From JBQLZO01 sp052168315 (lineage in GTDB: Bacteria; Planctomycetota; Phycisphaerae; Phycisphaerales; UBA1924): a DNA stretch of 28,611 bases. The translations under genes were made by a program, and so were the position numbers. The notes beneath the pieces are model-generated. The model searched no databases. It had not been told where the DNA came from and saw only the letters and a program-made list of their open reading frames with translations. The DNA lies in the NCBI GenBank assembly GCA_052168315.1, contig JBQLZO010000041.1, positions 1 through 28,611 of the forward strand, written 5' to 3'. Positions 7,088-15,029 of this stretch are shown here, piece by piece (within the stretch, counting starts at the first letter, position 1; each line of letters starts with the position of its first letter).

Positions 7088-10000
7088 ATGACCAACGACC
7101 TTCAGACCACCAACCACTTCGACAGGCTCAACGAACACGACCAGCGCGAGCACGCATCGGCGACCGACCGCTCTGCGCCGGAGCAGTCGCCCACCCAGCA
7201 GAGCATCAGCAACCTCATGTCCACCGCCGATGATGCGGCGTCCGACGAGCCCGCGCCGCGCATCGTCACCATGAACGCCCGCCCCGCCGGATCCCGGGCT
7301 TCCGAGCCGGCCGATCCGTCCGACGATCAATCTGGCGACGCATCCGACAACACCGCCGCCGAGTCAGCGACCGACGCCGAGCCCGCCGCCGGCTCGGATG
7401 CCGAGTCGTCCGAGTCCTCCGATGCCCCGCCAGCGAAGGGCTCGAAGAAAAAGAAGCGTGTGAAGAAGAAGGCCGTCACCCGGCGCGTCGCGGCCCGCTC
7501 GGGCGCCGCCGCCGGCGCCGACAACGGTGATGACGATGATGCGTCTGACGCCGAGGCCCGCGCCCCCATGCTCCAGCGCTCCGGCTCCCGCGAGATCGAG
7601 GGGCCCGAGGTCAAGAACCGCCTCGTGATCAACTATGTCCCCGGCGAGGAGTGCCGCGTCGCCGTCGTCATGGACTCCAAGCTCGAGGAACTCCACGCCG
7701 AGAAGGCCGGCGCCAACACCATCGTCGGCAACATCTATGTGGGCAAGGTCACGAATGTCGAGCAGAGCATCCAGGCCGCCTTCGTCGACTTCGGTCACGG
7801 CGCCAACGGCTTCCTCCATGTCTCGGACCTGCACCCCCAGTACTTCCCCGGCGCCGAAGACGAGGAGACCGAGCGCATCGGCAAGAAGACCCCCCGCCGC
7901 GACCGCCCGCCCATCCAGCGGTGCCTGAAGCGCGGCCAGGAGATCTTCGTCCAGGTCATCAAGGAGGGCATCTCCACCAAGGGTCCCACGCTCACCTCGT
8001 ACCTGTCCATCCCGGGCAGGTATGTCGTGATGCTCCCGTTCATGGACAAGGTCGGCGTCTCCCGCAAGGTCGAGGATGACGATGAGCGGCGCGAGCTCCG
8101 CAAGGTGCTCGACCAGATCGAGCTGCCCAAGGGCTTCGGCTTCATCGGGCGGACCGCGGGCATCGGCAAGACGAAGACCGAGATCAAGCGCGACCTCGCG
8201 TACCTCCAGCGGCTCTGGAAGGACATCGAGCGCCGGCACAAGTCCGGCAAGGGCCCGCGCCTGCTCTACGCCGAGTCCGACCTGCTCATGCGGGTGCTGC
8301 GCGATGTCTGGACCAACGACATCGAGGAGATCGTCATCGACAACGAGTCGGCCGTGAAGCGCGCCGACCGGTTCCTCAAGATCATGGCCCCCCGGACCGA
8401 CACCCGCCTGGCCTACTACGACGAGCCCCGCCCCATCTTCCACGCATTCGGCCTCGAGAAGCAGATCGAGCAGGTCTTCGCCCGCCAGGTCCCGCTCCCC
8501 TCCGGAGGGTACCTCGTGTTCGACGAGGCCGAGGCGCTGATCGCGATCGATGTCAACTCCGGCAAGTCGCGCTCGGCCGGCGATGCCGAGTCCAACGCGT
8601 TCAACACCAACCGCGAGGCCGTGGAGGAGATCTGCCGCCAGCTCAAGCTCCGCGATGTCGGTGGGCTCGTGCTGCTCGATCTCATCGACATGATGCACCG
8701 CTCGAACCGGCGCGAGATCGAGAAGATCATGACCGAGCGGCTCAAGCGCGACCGCGCCGCCACGCGGTTCCTGCCCATCTCGGACTTCGGCATCATGGAG
8801 ATGACCCGCCAGCGGTTCCGCGGCTCGCTCAAGTCCATGCACTTCACCACATGCCCCACCTGCGTCGGGCGCGCGCATGTTCGCAAGCCCACCAGCCTGG
8901 CCAACGGCCTGCTCCGCACCGTCGCCAACCTGTTCGCCTACGAGAAGGTCATCGCCGTCAAGGCCGAGGTCTCGGCCCGCGTCGCCACCGAGCTGCTCAC
9001 GCACAAGCGGCACCAGATCGCGCGACTCGAGCATGTCTCGGGCAAGAAGTTCGATGTCATCGTCTCCGAGGAGATGGGCGTCGACCATGTCGCCCTCGTC
9101 GCCACGGATGCCAAGGGCGACCAGATCGAGCTCGACCGGCTTCCCATGCCCAATCCGCCGAAGCGGCTCGAGGCCTGGGGCGGCGGGCTCAAGCCCAGCG
9201 ACAACTGGTCGGTCGATGCCGCCGACGAGCGCGAGGCCGCCCGCCGCGAGGCGATGACCATCATCGCCGCCGAGGCCGCGCTCCCCGAAGAGCCCGCCGA
9301 CGATCCGCTGCTCTCCGATGACCTGCTCTCAGATGAACTCGTCGACGAAGCGCTGGGTGAAGAGGCCGAGAACGCCACGCTCGGGCGCGAGAGCCGCGCG
9401 GGGGCCGGGCGCGGCAAGCGTTCCGGACGCGGCGCATCCCCCGCGCCGGCCGCGGATTCCGCATCCGACTCCGAGGGCGGGAGCAAGAAGAAGCGTCGCC
9501 GTCGCCGGCGTCGCGGCGGGCAGCGCGCCGACGATGCCGATGCCAGCGCTGACAGCGCCGACTCCACCCGCGATGGCGCCGATCGCCCCCGCACGCACGC
9601 CCCATCCCGCTCCGAGGCCGGGGCCGATGGGGCCGATGGGGAAGGTGGCGAGGAAGGCTCCGGCCGCAAGCGCCGCCGGCGCCGTCGCCGGCGTGGCGGG
9701 CGACGGGGCGAAGAGTCGGGCGAAGGCAATCCCACCGCCCAGAACGACCGCGCCCAGCGCTCGTCCCAAAGCCAGAACCAGAACCAGAACCAGTCCCGTT
9801 CCCAATCCCAGTCCCAATCGAGGAACCCCGGGAGCAACGCCGAGGCCGGCTCGCCCGTCCGCAAGCGCATCGTCGTCAAAAAGGTCGTCCGGCGTGCCGC
9901 CGACGCCCCGGGCGATGGGCGATCTGGCGCGGCGGCCGCTTCATCCGGCTCGGCGTCCAGCAAGAAGATGCTCGTCAAGAAGAAGCGCGCTGCCGCTTCC

Positions 10001-10348
10001 GAACCCCGCGGCGGCGGCAGCGCGCCCGAGGCGTCAGCCTCAGCGGCGCAGCCCAAGAAGAAGGTCGTGAAGCGCATCGCCAAAAAGTCGGCTGGCAGCG
10101 CGACCACGCCCGCCGCATCCGATGCCCCCGCGCCCGCTTCCAAGCCCGGCGGCGCGAGCAAGAAGCCCGCCCGAGGCTCAAAGAAGAAGGCCAAGAAGCC
10201 CAGCGCCGCCCCGGCCGTTGATGCCAGCCCCTCGCCCGCCTCCACCGCGACCGACGCGGCACCGAAGAAGAAGAAAGTCGTCAAGAAGGCCACGACCAAG
10301 AAGCCGGCCACCAAGAAGAAGCGCATCACAAAGAAGACCCAGGACTAA
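7088..10348 (+). CDS. rne: Ribonuclease E/G with long basic C-terminal tail
   Basis: This 1086-residue protein is an endoribonuclease for mRNA decay and rRNA/tRNA processing. After a disordered acidic/Lys N-terminus of about 175 residues, the catalytic region begins with NRLVINYVPGEECRVA. The S1 domain contains NIYVGKV and QAAFVDFG. The catalytic aspartates are Asp488 (IDVNSGKS) and Asp531 (LLDLIDM); their 43-residue spacing equals that of Asp303 and Asp346 in E. coli RNase E. The zinc-link cysteines Cys589 and Cys592 (CPTC) are also at the E. coli spacing. From about residue 720 the protein is disordered: acidic stretches, two RRRRRRR blocks, a Gln/Asn/Ser repeat (about 895-915), and many KKK/VVKK repeats reminiscent of histone-H1-like tails. 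The tail probably binds RNA or degradosome partners. No Shine-Dalgarno is seen, so the start could be a later Met. Confidence 0.93.
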   Translation: MTNDLQTTNHFDRLNEHDQREHASATDRSAPEQSPTQQSISNLMSTADDAASDEPAPRIVTMNARPAGSRASEPADPSDDQSGDASDNTAAESATDAEPAAGSDAESSESSDAPPAKGSKKKKRVKKKAVTRRVAARSGAAAGADNGDDDDASDAEARAPMLQRSGSREIEGPEVKNRLVINYVPGEECRVAVVMDSKLEELHAEKAGANTIVGNIYVGKVTNVEQSIQAAFVDFGHGANGFLHVSDLHPQYFPGAEDEETERIGKKTPRRDRPPIQRCLKRGQEIFVQVIKEGISTKGPTLTSYLSIPGRYVVMLPFMDKVGVSRKVEDDDERRELRKVLDQIELPKGFGFIGRTAGIGKTKTEIKRDLAYLQRLWKDIERRHKSGKGPRLLYAESDLLMRVLRDVWTNDIEEIVIDNESAVKRADRFLKIMAPRTDTRLAYYDEPRPIFHAFGLEKQIEQVFARQVPLPSGGYLVFDEAEALIAIDVNSGKSRSAGDAESNAFNTNREAVEEICRQLKLRDVGGLVLLDLIDMMHRSNRREIEKIMTERLKRDRAATRFLPISDFGIMEMTRQRFRGSLKSMHFTTCPTCVGRAHVRKPTSLANGLLRTVANLFAYEKVIAVKAEVSARVATELLTHKRHQIARLEHVSGKKFDVIVSEEMGVDHVALVATDAKGDQIELDRLPMPNPPKRLEAWGGGLKPSDNWSVDAADEREAARREAMTIIAAEAALPEEPADDPLLSDDLLSDELVDEALGEEAENATLGRESRAGAGRGKRSGRGASPAPAADSASDSEGGSKKKRRRRRRRGGQRADDADASADSADSTRDGADRPRTHAPSRSEAGADGADGEGGEEGSGRKRRRRRRRRGGRRGEESGEGNPTAQNDRAQRSSQSQNQNQNQSRSQSQSQSRNPGSNAEAGSPVRKRIVVKKVVRRAADAPGDGRSGAAAASSGSASSKKMLVKKKRAAASEPRGGGSAPEASASAAQPKKKVVKRIAKKSAGSATTPAASDAPAPASKPGGASKKPARGSKKKAKKPSAAPAVDASPSPASTATDAAPKKKKVVKKATTKKPATKKKRITKKTQD
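9757..9822 (+). repeat. Gln/Asn/Ser-coding short tandem repeat inside rne
   Basis: Short units of the type CAGAAC and TCCCAA/TCCCAG repeat in tandem and encode alternating Gln-Asn then Ser-Gln/Ser-Arg residues in the disordered tail. Such tracts can change length by slippage in units of six bases without breaking the frame. Confidence 0.6.
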
Positions 10349-10392
10349 CGGCCCCCTCTCCACGCCCTCCGAGCGTCCACCACCCCGCACCA

Positions 10393-10430
10393 CACCCCCG
10401 CAGGCCACCCCGCGGGGGTGTCTTTCTTCT
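10393..10430 (+). terminator. Intrinsic terminator after rne
   Basis: A perfect 9-bp stem CACCCCCGC (10393-10401) with GCGGGGGTG (10412-10420), ten-base loop, is followed by TCTTTCTTCT. It lies 45 nt after the rne stop codon. Confidence 0.8.
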
Positions 10431-10521
10431 GAAGCACCCTGCGAGGCCCGGCACGCCCGCGTGCCCGCCTGCCCGCGCCCAGCGCCTTGCACGCCCGCGC
10501 ATCGCACGCCATCGTCACTCT

Positions 10522-12108
10522 ATGACCGCCCCGGACCAGCGCGAAGCGATCGATGCCCCGCCCGATGGCAGTCGGTGGACGAACCTGCGCCGATCGCTTT
10601 TCGCCAAGGCGTCCGGCCAGTGGCACCCGGTGGGAGTCCCCTTCTTCGTCCTGTGGATCGCAGCCATGTTCAGTTCAGTGGCGATCGCCGAGGTCGCTCT
10701 GCCCTCATCATGGCGCTACCTCGCCACGCCCATCGAACTGAACCTCGTCCGCGCCATCTGGCTCCTGCTGGTCCTCGGGCTGATCTTCTGGGTCAACGCC
10801 CGCATCGCCCGCGCGTGGATCAACACCGGCATCGAGCGCCTCTCGCGCCGCATCGGCATCGCCTGCAGCGCTGCGGCCGGCGCACTGCTCATCATCGGCC
10901 TCGCCACCGTCGGCCCTTCCGGCCTGCGGGCCGGCATCGCCAGCATGCTCACCGAGCCGATGGTCGGTGCCCTCACGCCCACCTTCCTCCTGATCTTCGC
11001 GCTCATCGCCCGCTCCCGCTCGTATCGACGCGGCGCTGCCCGCTTCTGCATCCCCTGCAACTACCAGCTCGATGACCACATGCATCGCTGCCCGGAATGC
11101 GGGCGCACGACCGATCGCCCATGGGGCACCGTGATCGGCGAGCGCTACACCCGCCGCGGCCTCCGCAACCTCGCCATCGCGCTGCTCGCCGTCTGGGCGT
11201 TGACCAGCTTCGGACTCCACCTCACCCCCCCCGGCACGCGCATCCGATACGCAGCGCTGGCGATGATGATGCCCGCCGAGCGCATCCTCGAAGCCGCGCA
11301 GCAGCAACGCTTCTGGGGCAATGCCCTGACCCACATCATCTGGACCCGCCCGTGGGATGGCCCAGGCGAGCGCCGCACCCTCGTGGAGGCGCTCATCGCC
11401 ACGCCGGATGACATCTTCAGCCAGCACCACGCCACGGTCATCATGTCGGTCGCGCTCGATCCGTCCACCGATCCCGCGCTGCGCGATGAGCTGCTCGCCC
11501 GCCTCAAGGTTTTCGCGCAAGTCGCCATGCCCAGCCCAGTGGTGCTCATCGAAGTGCGGATGAGGCCTTCGGGCATCGGAGGCGGCTGGCCCGGCCTCTC
11601 ACAGACAAAGGCCCAGCAATTGCACGCCGTTGTTCACGCGGCATACCGCATCGAACCCGCCGATGGCATCGATCTCGATCCCCCGGCGCAGATCCCCGGC
11701 ATGAACCCCCCGCGCCGAGGACTCTGGCGCCAGCACATGTTGCTTGGATGGCAGCCAGGCATGTTTGTTGTGAGCGACCTGCATTCCATGGGACTGGGAA
11801 GGAGCCTCGCATTCCAACCCCTTCCGAACGCGCCAATGTTCGCCCATGCCAGCATCGCTCTCATGGTCAACACCACGCACCGCCTCGGCAACCCGCCGTT
11901 CTCAACGCCGCTCTCAGGCGTCTCATCCACCATCCTCATGAGCTCCATGCCCACGCTGCAGGCCGACGCTGATGGCCGACCCATCTTCCCACACCCCGAG
12001 CCCCTCTCCGCATTCTTCCGCGTGCCCATCTACCTCGATGCGCAAGATCCCTCACAACTCCTGCGATTACCGATCGAGATCCCGCTCAGGTCTGAACACC
12101 AACCCTGA
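10522..12108 (+). CDS. Membrane protein with zinc ribbon, function unknown
   Basis: The 528-residue protein has about five transmembrane segments: roughly residues 40-60, 73-92, 110-130, 145-163, and one near 215-232 after the ribbon. Between the fourth and fifth lies a cytoplasmic zinc ribbon, CIPC followed by CPECG (about residues 177-195). The C-terminal half (about 240-528) is soluble and matches no family I recognise. The ribbon-plus-membrane layout is frequent in Phycisphaerae. The gene starts 92 nt past the rne terminator and ends 70 nt before dxr on the same strand. No Shine-Dalgarno precedes the ATG; the start is the first one in frame and is plausible because it leads straight into the N-terminal cytoplasmic segment. 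Function is not known. Confidence 0.75.
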   Translation: MTAPDQREAIDAPPDGSRWTNLRRSLFAKASGQWHPVGVPFFVLWIAAMFSSVAIAEVALPSSWRYLATPIELNLVRAIWLLLVLGLIFWVNARIARAWINTGIERLSRRIGIACSAAAGALLIIGLATVGPSGLRAGIASMLTEPMVGALTPTFLLIFALIARSRSYRRGAARFCIPCNYQLDDHMHRCPECGRTTDRPWGTVIGERYTRRGLRNLAIALLAVWALTSFGLHLTPPGTRIRYAALAMMMPAERILEAAQQQRFWGNALTHIIWTRPWDGPGERRTLVEALIATPDDIFSQHHATVIMSVALDPSTDPALRDELLARLKVFAQVAMPSPVVLIEVRMRPSGIGGGWPGLSQTKAQQLHAVVHAAYRIEPADGIDLDPPAQIPGMNPPRRGLWRQHMLLGWQPGMFVVSDLHSMGLGRSLAFQPLPNAPMFAHASIALMVNTTHRLGNPPFSTPLSGVSSTILMSSMPTLQADADGRPIFPHPEPLSAFFRVPIYLDAQDPSQLLRLPIEIPLRSEHQP

Positions 12109-12165
12109 GCACAACCCACCCACCCAACCACCACCACCCGCACCCGCCACACCCCACCACCCGCC

Positions 12166-12171
12166 TAGATT
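12166..12171 (+). promoter_or_regulatory. -10-like hexamer directly before dxr
   Basis: TAGATT lies exactly 7 nt before the ATG at 12179, and no Shine-Dalgarno is present. This spacing is what a leaderless transcript would show. No recognisable -35 is seen. Confidence 0.5.
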
Positions 12172-12178
12172 CTCACCC

Positions 12179-13438
12179 ATGACCACCCCGTACGCCGAGA
12201 CACCGCGCCGGATCATCATCCTGGGAAGCACCGGCTCCATCGGCACGCAGACCCTCCGCGCCATCGAAGGGCTCAACGCCCACGCCCGATCGAATCCACG
12301 CTCAACTCCACACACCCCCGCGTTCCAGATCGTCGGGCTCGCGGGCGGGCGCAACGCCAGTGCACTCTTCGAGCAGGCCCACGCGCTCGGCATCACCGAA
12401 CTGGCCCTCTCCGATCCGGACCTCAACGCGAAAGCCCACGCCCCCGCCGGCGTCCGTCTTCGCACCGGCCCGGACGCCGCCGAGCGGCTCATCCAGGAGG
12501 TTGAGGCCGACCTCGTCATGGCCGCCATCGTCGGCTCGGCCGGGCTCCCGGCCACCATGGCCGCGATCGAACGCGGGTGCACCGTGCTGCTGGCCAACAA
12601 GGAAACCCTCGTCGCCGCCGGCGAACTCGTCATCGCGGCCGCCAACCGAACCGGCGCGCGCCTCCTCCCGGTTGATTCGGAGCACTCCGGCGTCTGGCAG
12701 GCCCTCGCCTCGGCAGCGCGCCATCCCGCATCCGCCCACACCGCCCCGCCGCCCATCGCTCCACCGGTCACCGCCGGGCCCGACATCGCCCGCATCACCC
12801 TCACGGCCAGCGGCGGCGCACTCCGCGATCATCCCATCGAGTCCATCGCCAGCGCCACTCCCGAGCAGGCCCTGGCCCACCCCAACTGGAACATGGGCGC
12901 CAAGGTCACCATCGACTCGGCCTCGCTCATGAACAAGGCCTTCGAACTCGTCGAGGCCCGCTGGCTCTTCGGTGTTGGCAACGACCGTCTCGCCGCCGTG
13001 ATCCACCCCCAGTCCATCATCCACGCGCTCGTCGACTTCGTCGATGGCTCCTCGATCGCTCAGATCGGCGCGCCCTCCATGCTCACGCCCATCCAGTACG
13101 CGCTGACCTTCCCCGCCCGAGCGCCCGGGCTGGTCGCCCCCGTCTCGCTGACCGACCTCGGGAGGCTCGACTTCTCGCCCCCCGACCCGCGCCGATTCCC
13201 CGCGCTCCAGCTCGGGCACGAGATCATCGACCGCGCCGGCGTTTCCGGAGCGGTCGTCAACGCGGCCAACGAACGCGCCATCCAGGCCTTCCTCGATCGG
13301 AAGATCCCCTTCGGGCGGATCTACGAGCTCACCCGCGCGGCCATGGAAGCGCTTCCCGGGTCCGCCCCGCTCCGCGACATGGCAGAAGCCATCGAGGCCG
13401 ACAGGGCCGCACGCGCGTGGGTCGAGCACGCCCTGTGA
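12179..13438 (+). CDS. dxr: 1-deoxy-D-xylulose 5-phosphate reductoisomerase
   Basis: Dxr (IspC) makes 2-C-methyl-D-erythritol 4-phosphate with NADPH, the second step of the non-mevalonate isoprenoid pathway. The 419-residue product shows the NADPH motif GSTGSIG (16-22), ANKETLV (139-145), metal ligands in VDSEHS (Asp166, Glu168) and MNKAFE (Glu256), the LTASGG loop (208-213), HPNWNMG (234-240) and HPQSIIHALV (277-286). It is slightly longer than usual because of a Pro/Ala-rich insert (about 182-200) between VDSEHSGVWQAL and the LTASGG loop. The frame is open from 11972, but that part overlaps the preceding gene; the ATG at 12179 yields the standard N-terminus. TAGATT 7 nt upstream suggests a leaderless mRNA. 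No other isoprenoid gene is adjacent. Confidence 0.96.
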   Translation: MTTPYAETPRRIIILGSTGSIGTQTLRAIEGLNAHARSNPRSTPHTPAFQIVGLAGGRNASALFEQAHALGITELALSDPDLNAKAHAPAGVRLRTGPDAAERLIQEVEADLVMAAIVGSAGLPATMAAIERGCTVLLANKETLVAAGELVIAAANRTGARLLPVDSEHSGVWQALASAARHPASAHTAPPPIAPPVTAGPDIARITLTASGGALRDHPIESIASATPEQALAHPNWNMGAKVTIDSASLMNKAFELVEARWLFGVGNDRLAAVIHPQSIIHALVDFVDGSSIAQIGAPSMLTPIQYALTFPARAPGLVAPVSLTDLGRLDFSPPDPRRFPALQLGHEIIDRAGVSGAVVNAANERAIQAFLDRKIPFGRIYELTRAAMEALPGSAPLRDMAEAIEADRAARAWVEHAL

Positions 13439-13455
13439 GCCGGTCCCGGGAAGTG

Positions 13456-13612
13456 TTCACCACAGAGGTCGCAGAGGGCCGCTGAGGGAAGAGGAAGGGG
13501 AGGATGGGTTTGTCAGGACGGGCGCCTGATGTGGCATGTCTCATGCCTGATGGCTGGTGCCCGGTCCCCCCGGGCGCTCTTCTCAGCGGCCATCTGCGAC
13601 CTCTGTGGTGAA
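13456..13612. repeat. MITE-like inverted repeat
   Basis: A 31-nt sequence at 13456-13486 (begins TTCACCACAGAGG) is repeated in inverted orientation at 13582-13612 with a single mismatch. With a two-base gap the match continues a few bases inward. The 157-nt unit could fold into a long hairpin. It encodes nothing. It lies between dxr and ychF, and the DNA inside it differs in texture from its C-rich surroundings. CACAGAGG-type repeats are, from memory, dispersed in many planctomycete-like genomes. No second copy is in the window. Confidence 0.7.
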
Positions 13613-13693
13613 TTCTGTCTCCCATCCCATGCCCCCTCGGCACCGGCTCGCTCGCCGGTCTCCCGGCGCGGTGCCACCGCCGGGGCGGGCGTC

Positions 13694-13699
13694 TACCAT
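13694..13699 (+). promoter_or_regulatory. -10-like hexamer upstream of ychF
   Basis: TACCAT places a start site near 13707, giving a leader of about 50 nt before the ATG at 13759, which has its own Shine-Dalgarno (GAGGTG at about 13749-13754). Confidence 0.4.
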
Positions 13700-13758
13700 C
13701 GCCCCCCGTGGGCGGCGCGGCCGTGCGCGATCGCCCGCAAGCCCCTGCGAGGTGTCTC

Positions 13759-14880
13759 ATGTCGATGGAAGCCGGGATCGTGGGTCTGCCGAATGTCGGC
13801 AAGTCGACGCTGTTCAATGCGCTCACCGCCGCCGGCGCGCTGGCGGCCAACTACCCCTTCGCCACGATCGAGCCCAATGTCGGCATCGTCACCGTCCCCG
13901 ACCCCCGGCTCGAGACCATCTCCGGGTTCATCAAGACCCAGAAGGTCATCCCCGCCGCGCTGAAGCTTGTGGACATCGCCGGGCTCGTCGCCGGCGCCTC
14001 GAAGGGCGAGGGCCTCGGCAACAAGTTCCTCACGCACATCCGCGAGGTCGATGCCATCTGCCATGTCGTCCGGTGCTTCGAGAAAGCGCCCGGCGGCGAG
14101 GACATCACCCATGTCGCCGGATCCGTCGATCCCATCCGCGACATCGAGACGATCGAGATGGAGCTCATCCTCTCCGACCTCGAAACCGTCGAGTCATCCA
14201 TCCCCAGGGCCGAACGCGCGGCACGCTCACGCGACAAAGAAGCCATGCAGCGCCTCGAGATCCTCCAGGCGCTGATGCCCGTCCTCAGCGAGGGCAAGCC
14301 CGCCCGCAACATCACCGAGAGCGTCGAGATGCAGGGCGCCGAGGAACGCCGAACCCTCAAGTCCATGGGGCTGCTCTCGGCCAAGAAGGTCCTGTACATC
14401 GCCAATGTCGACGACTCGGACCCGCTCGGCCAGGGCCCGCTCGCCGCCGCGGTCCGCCAGCGCGCGCAGGCCGAGGGCATGGGCGTCGTCCCCGTCTGCG
14501 CACGCATCGAGTCCGAACTCAGCGAACTCGAAGAGGATGAGCAGCGCGAGATGCTCGCCGACCTCGGGCTGCACGAGCCCGCGCTGCACTCCGTCGCCCG
14601 AGCCATCTACGAGCTGCTCGGGTACCAGTCCTACTACACCGCCGGCGAGAAAGAAGTCCGCGCTTGGCCCATCCCCAAGGGCGCCACCGCCCCACAGGCC
14701 GCCGGCGTCATCCACACCGACTTCGAAAAAGGCTTCATCCGCTGCGAGACCTACTCCGTCCAGGACCTCGTCCAGCACAAGAGCGAGAAAGCCATCCGCG
14801 AAGCCGGCAAGATGCGCTCCGAAGGCAAGGAGTACATCATGCAGGATGGCGATGTCTGCCACTTCCTCTTCAACCGCTGA
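13759..14880 (+). CDS. ychF: Ribosome-binding ATPase YchF (OLA1 family)
   Basis: YchF is an Obg-family P-loop protein that prefers ATP and binds ribosomes. The 373-residue product has G1 GLPNVGKST (near residue 10), G3 in LVDIAGLVAGASKGEGLGNKFL, and a C-terminal TGS domain (about 290-373) with TDFEKGFIRCET and GDVCHFLFNR. The nucleotide-specificity motif that reads NKxD in GTPases reads NVDD here; most YchF proteins have NxxE, so this is a conservative variant. The ATG at 13759 is supported by GAGGTG just upstream and by the family N-terminus. The frame extends to a GTG at 13708, but that extension is not conserved. Confidence 0.96.
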   Translation: MSMEAGIVGLPNVGKSTLFNALTAAGALAANYPFATIEPNVGIVTVPDPRLETISGFIKTQKVIPAALKLVDIAGLVAGASKGEGLGNKFLTHIREVDAICHVVRCFEKAPGGEDITHVAGSVDPIRDIETIEMELILSDLETVESSIPRAERAARSRDKEAMQRLEILQALMPVLSEGKPARNITESVEMQGAEERRTLKSMGLLSAKKVLYIANVDDSDPLGQGPLAAAVRQRAQAEGMGVVPVCARIESELSELEEDEQREMLADLGLHEPALHSVARAIYELLGYQSYYTAGEKEVRAWPIPKGATAPQAAGVIHTDFEKGFIRCETYSVQDLVQHKSEKAIREAGKMRSEGKEYIMQDGDVCHFLFNR

Positions 14881-15029
14881 CCCCCCCCAACCCCCCCCAA
14901 TCCCCCCCAGTTTCCCAACGCCATTCCGACTTGGACCCCATCTCTCTTGGTGGGATGGGCCTCCGGCCCGTCTACTCATCTTCCTCTACCGCGATCTCCG
15001 CCGCCTCCGAACCGACATCCACACCCGCC
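14881..15029. other. Convergent intergenic with C8/C8/C7 tract
   Basis: Directly after the ychF stop are three C runs of 8, 8 and 7 (14881-14908) separated by AA or AAT. The minus strand is G8/G8/G7-like and could form a G-quadruplex. No normal terminator is seen between the two convergent genes, so this tract may serve as a transcription block. The stretch 14972-15035 still looks protein-coding on the minus strand in a shifted frame (see findings). Confidence 0.5.

Noticed and set aside
6514..7233. 239-codon plus-strand frame before rne
   Set aside because: The product is Arg/Pro/His low complexity with no ribosome site, and it overlaps the rne start in another frame.
7364..10329. Two long minus-strand frames opposite rne
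   Set aside because: They shadow the well-supported RNase E/G frame and have no family features.
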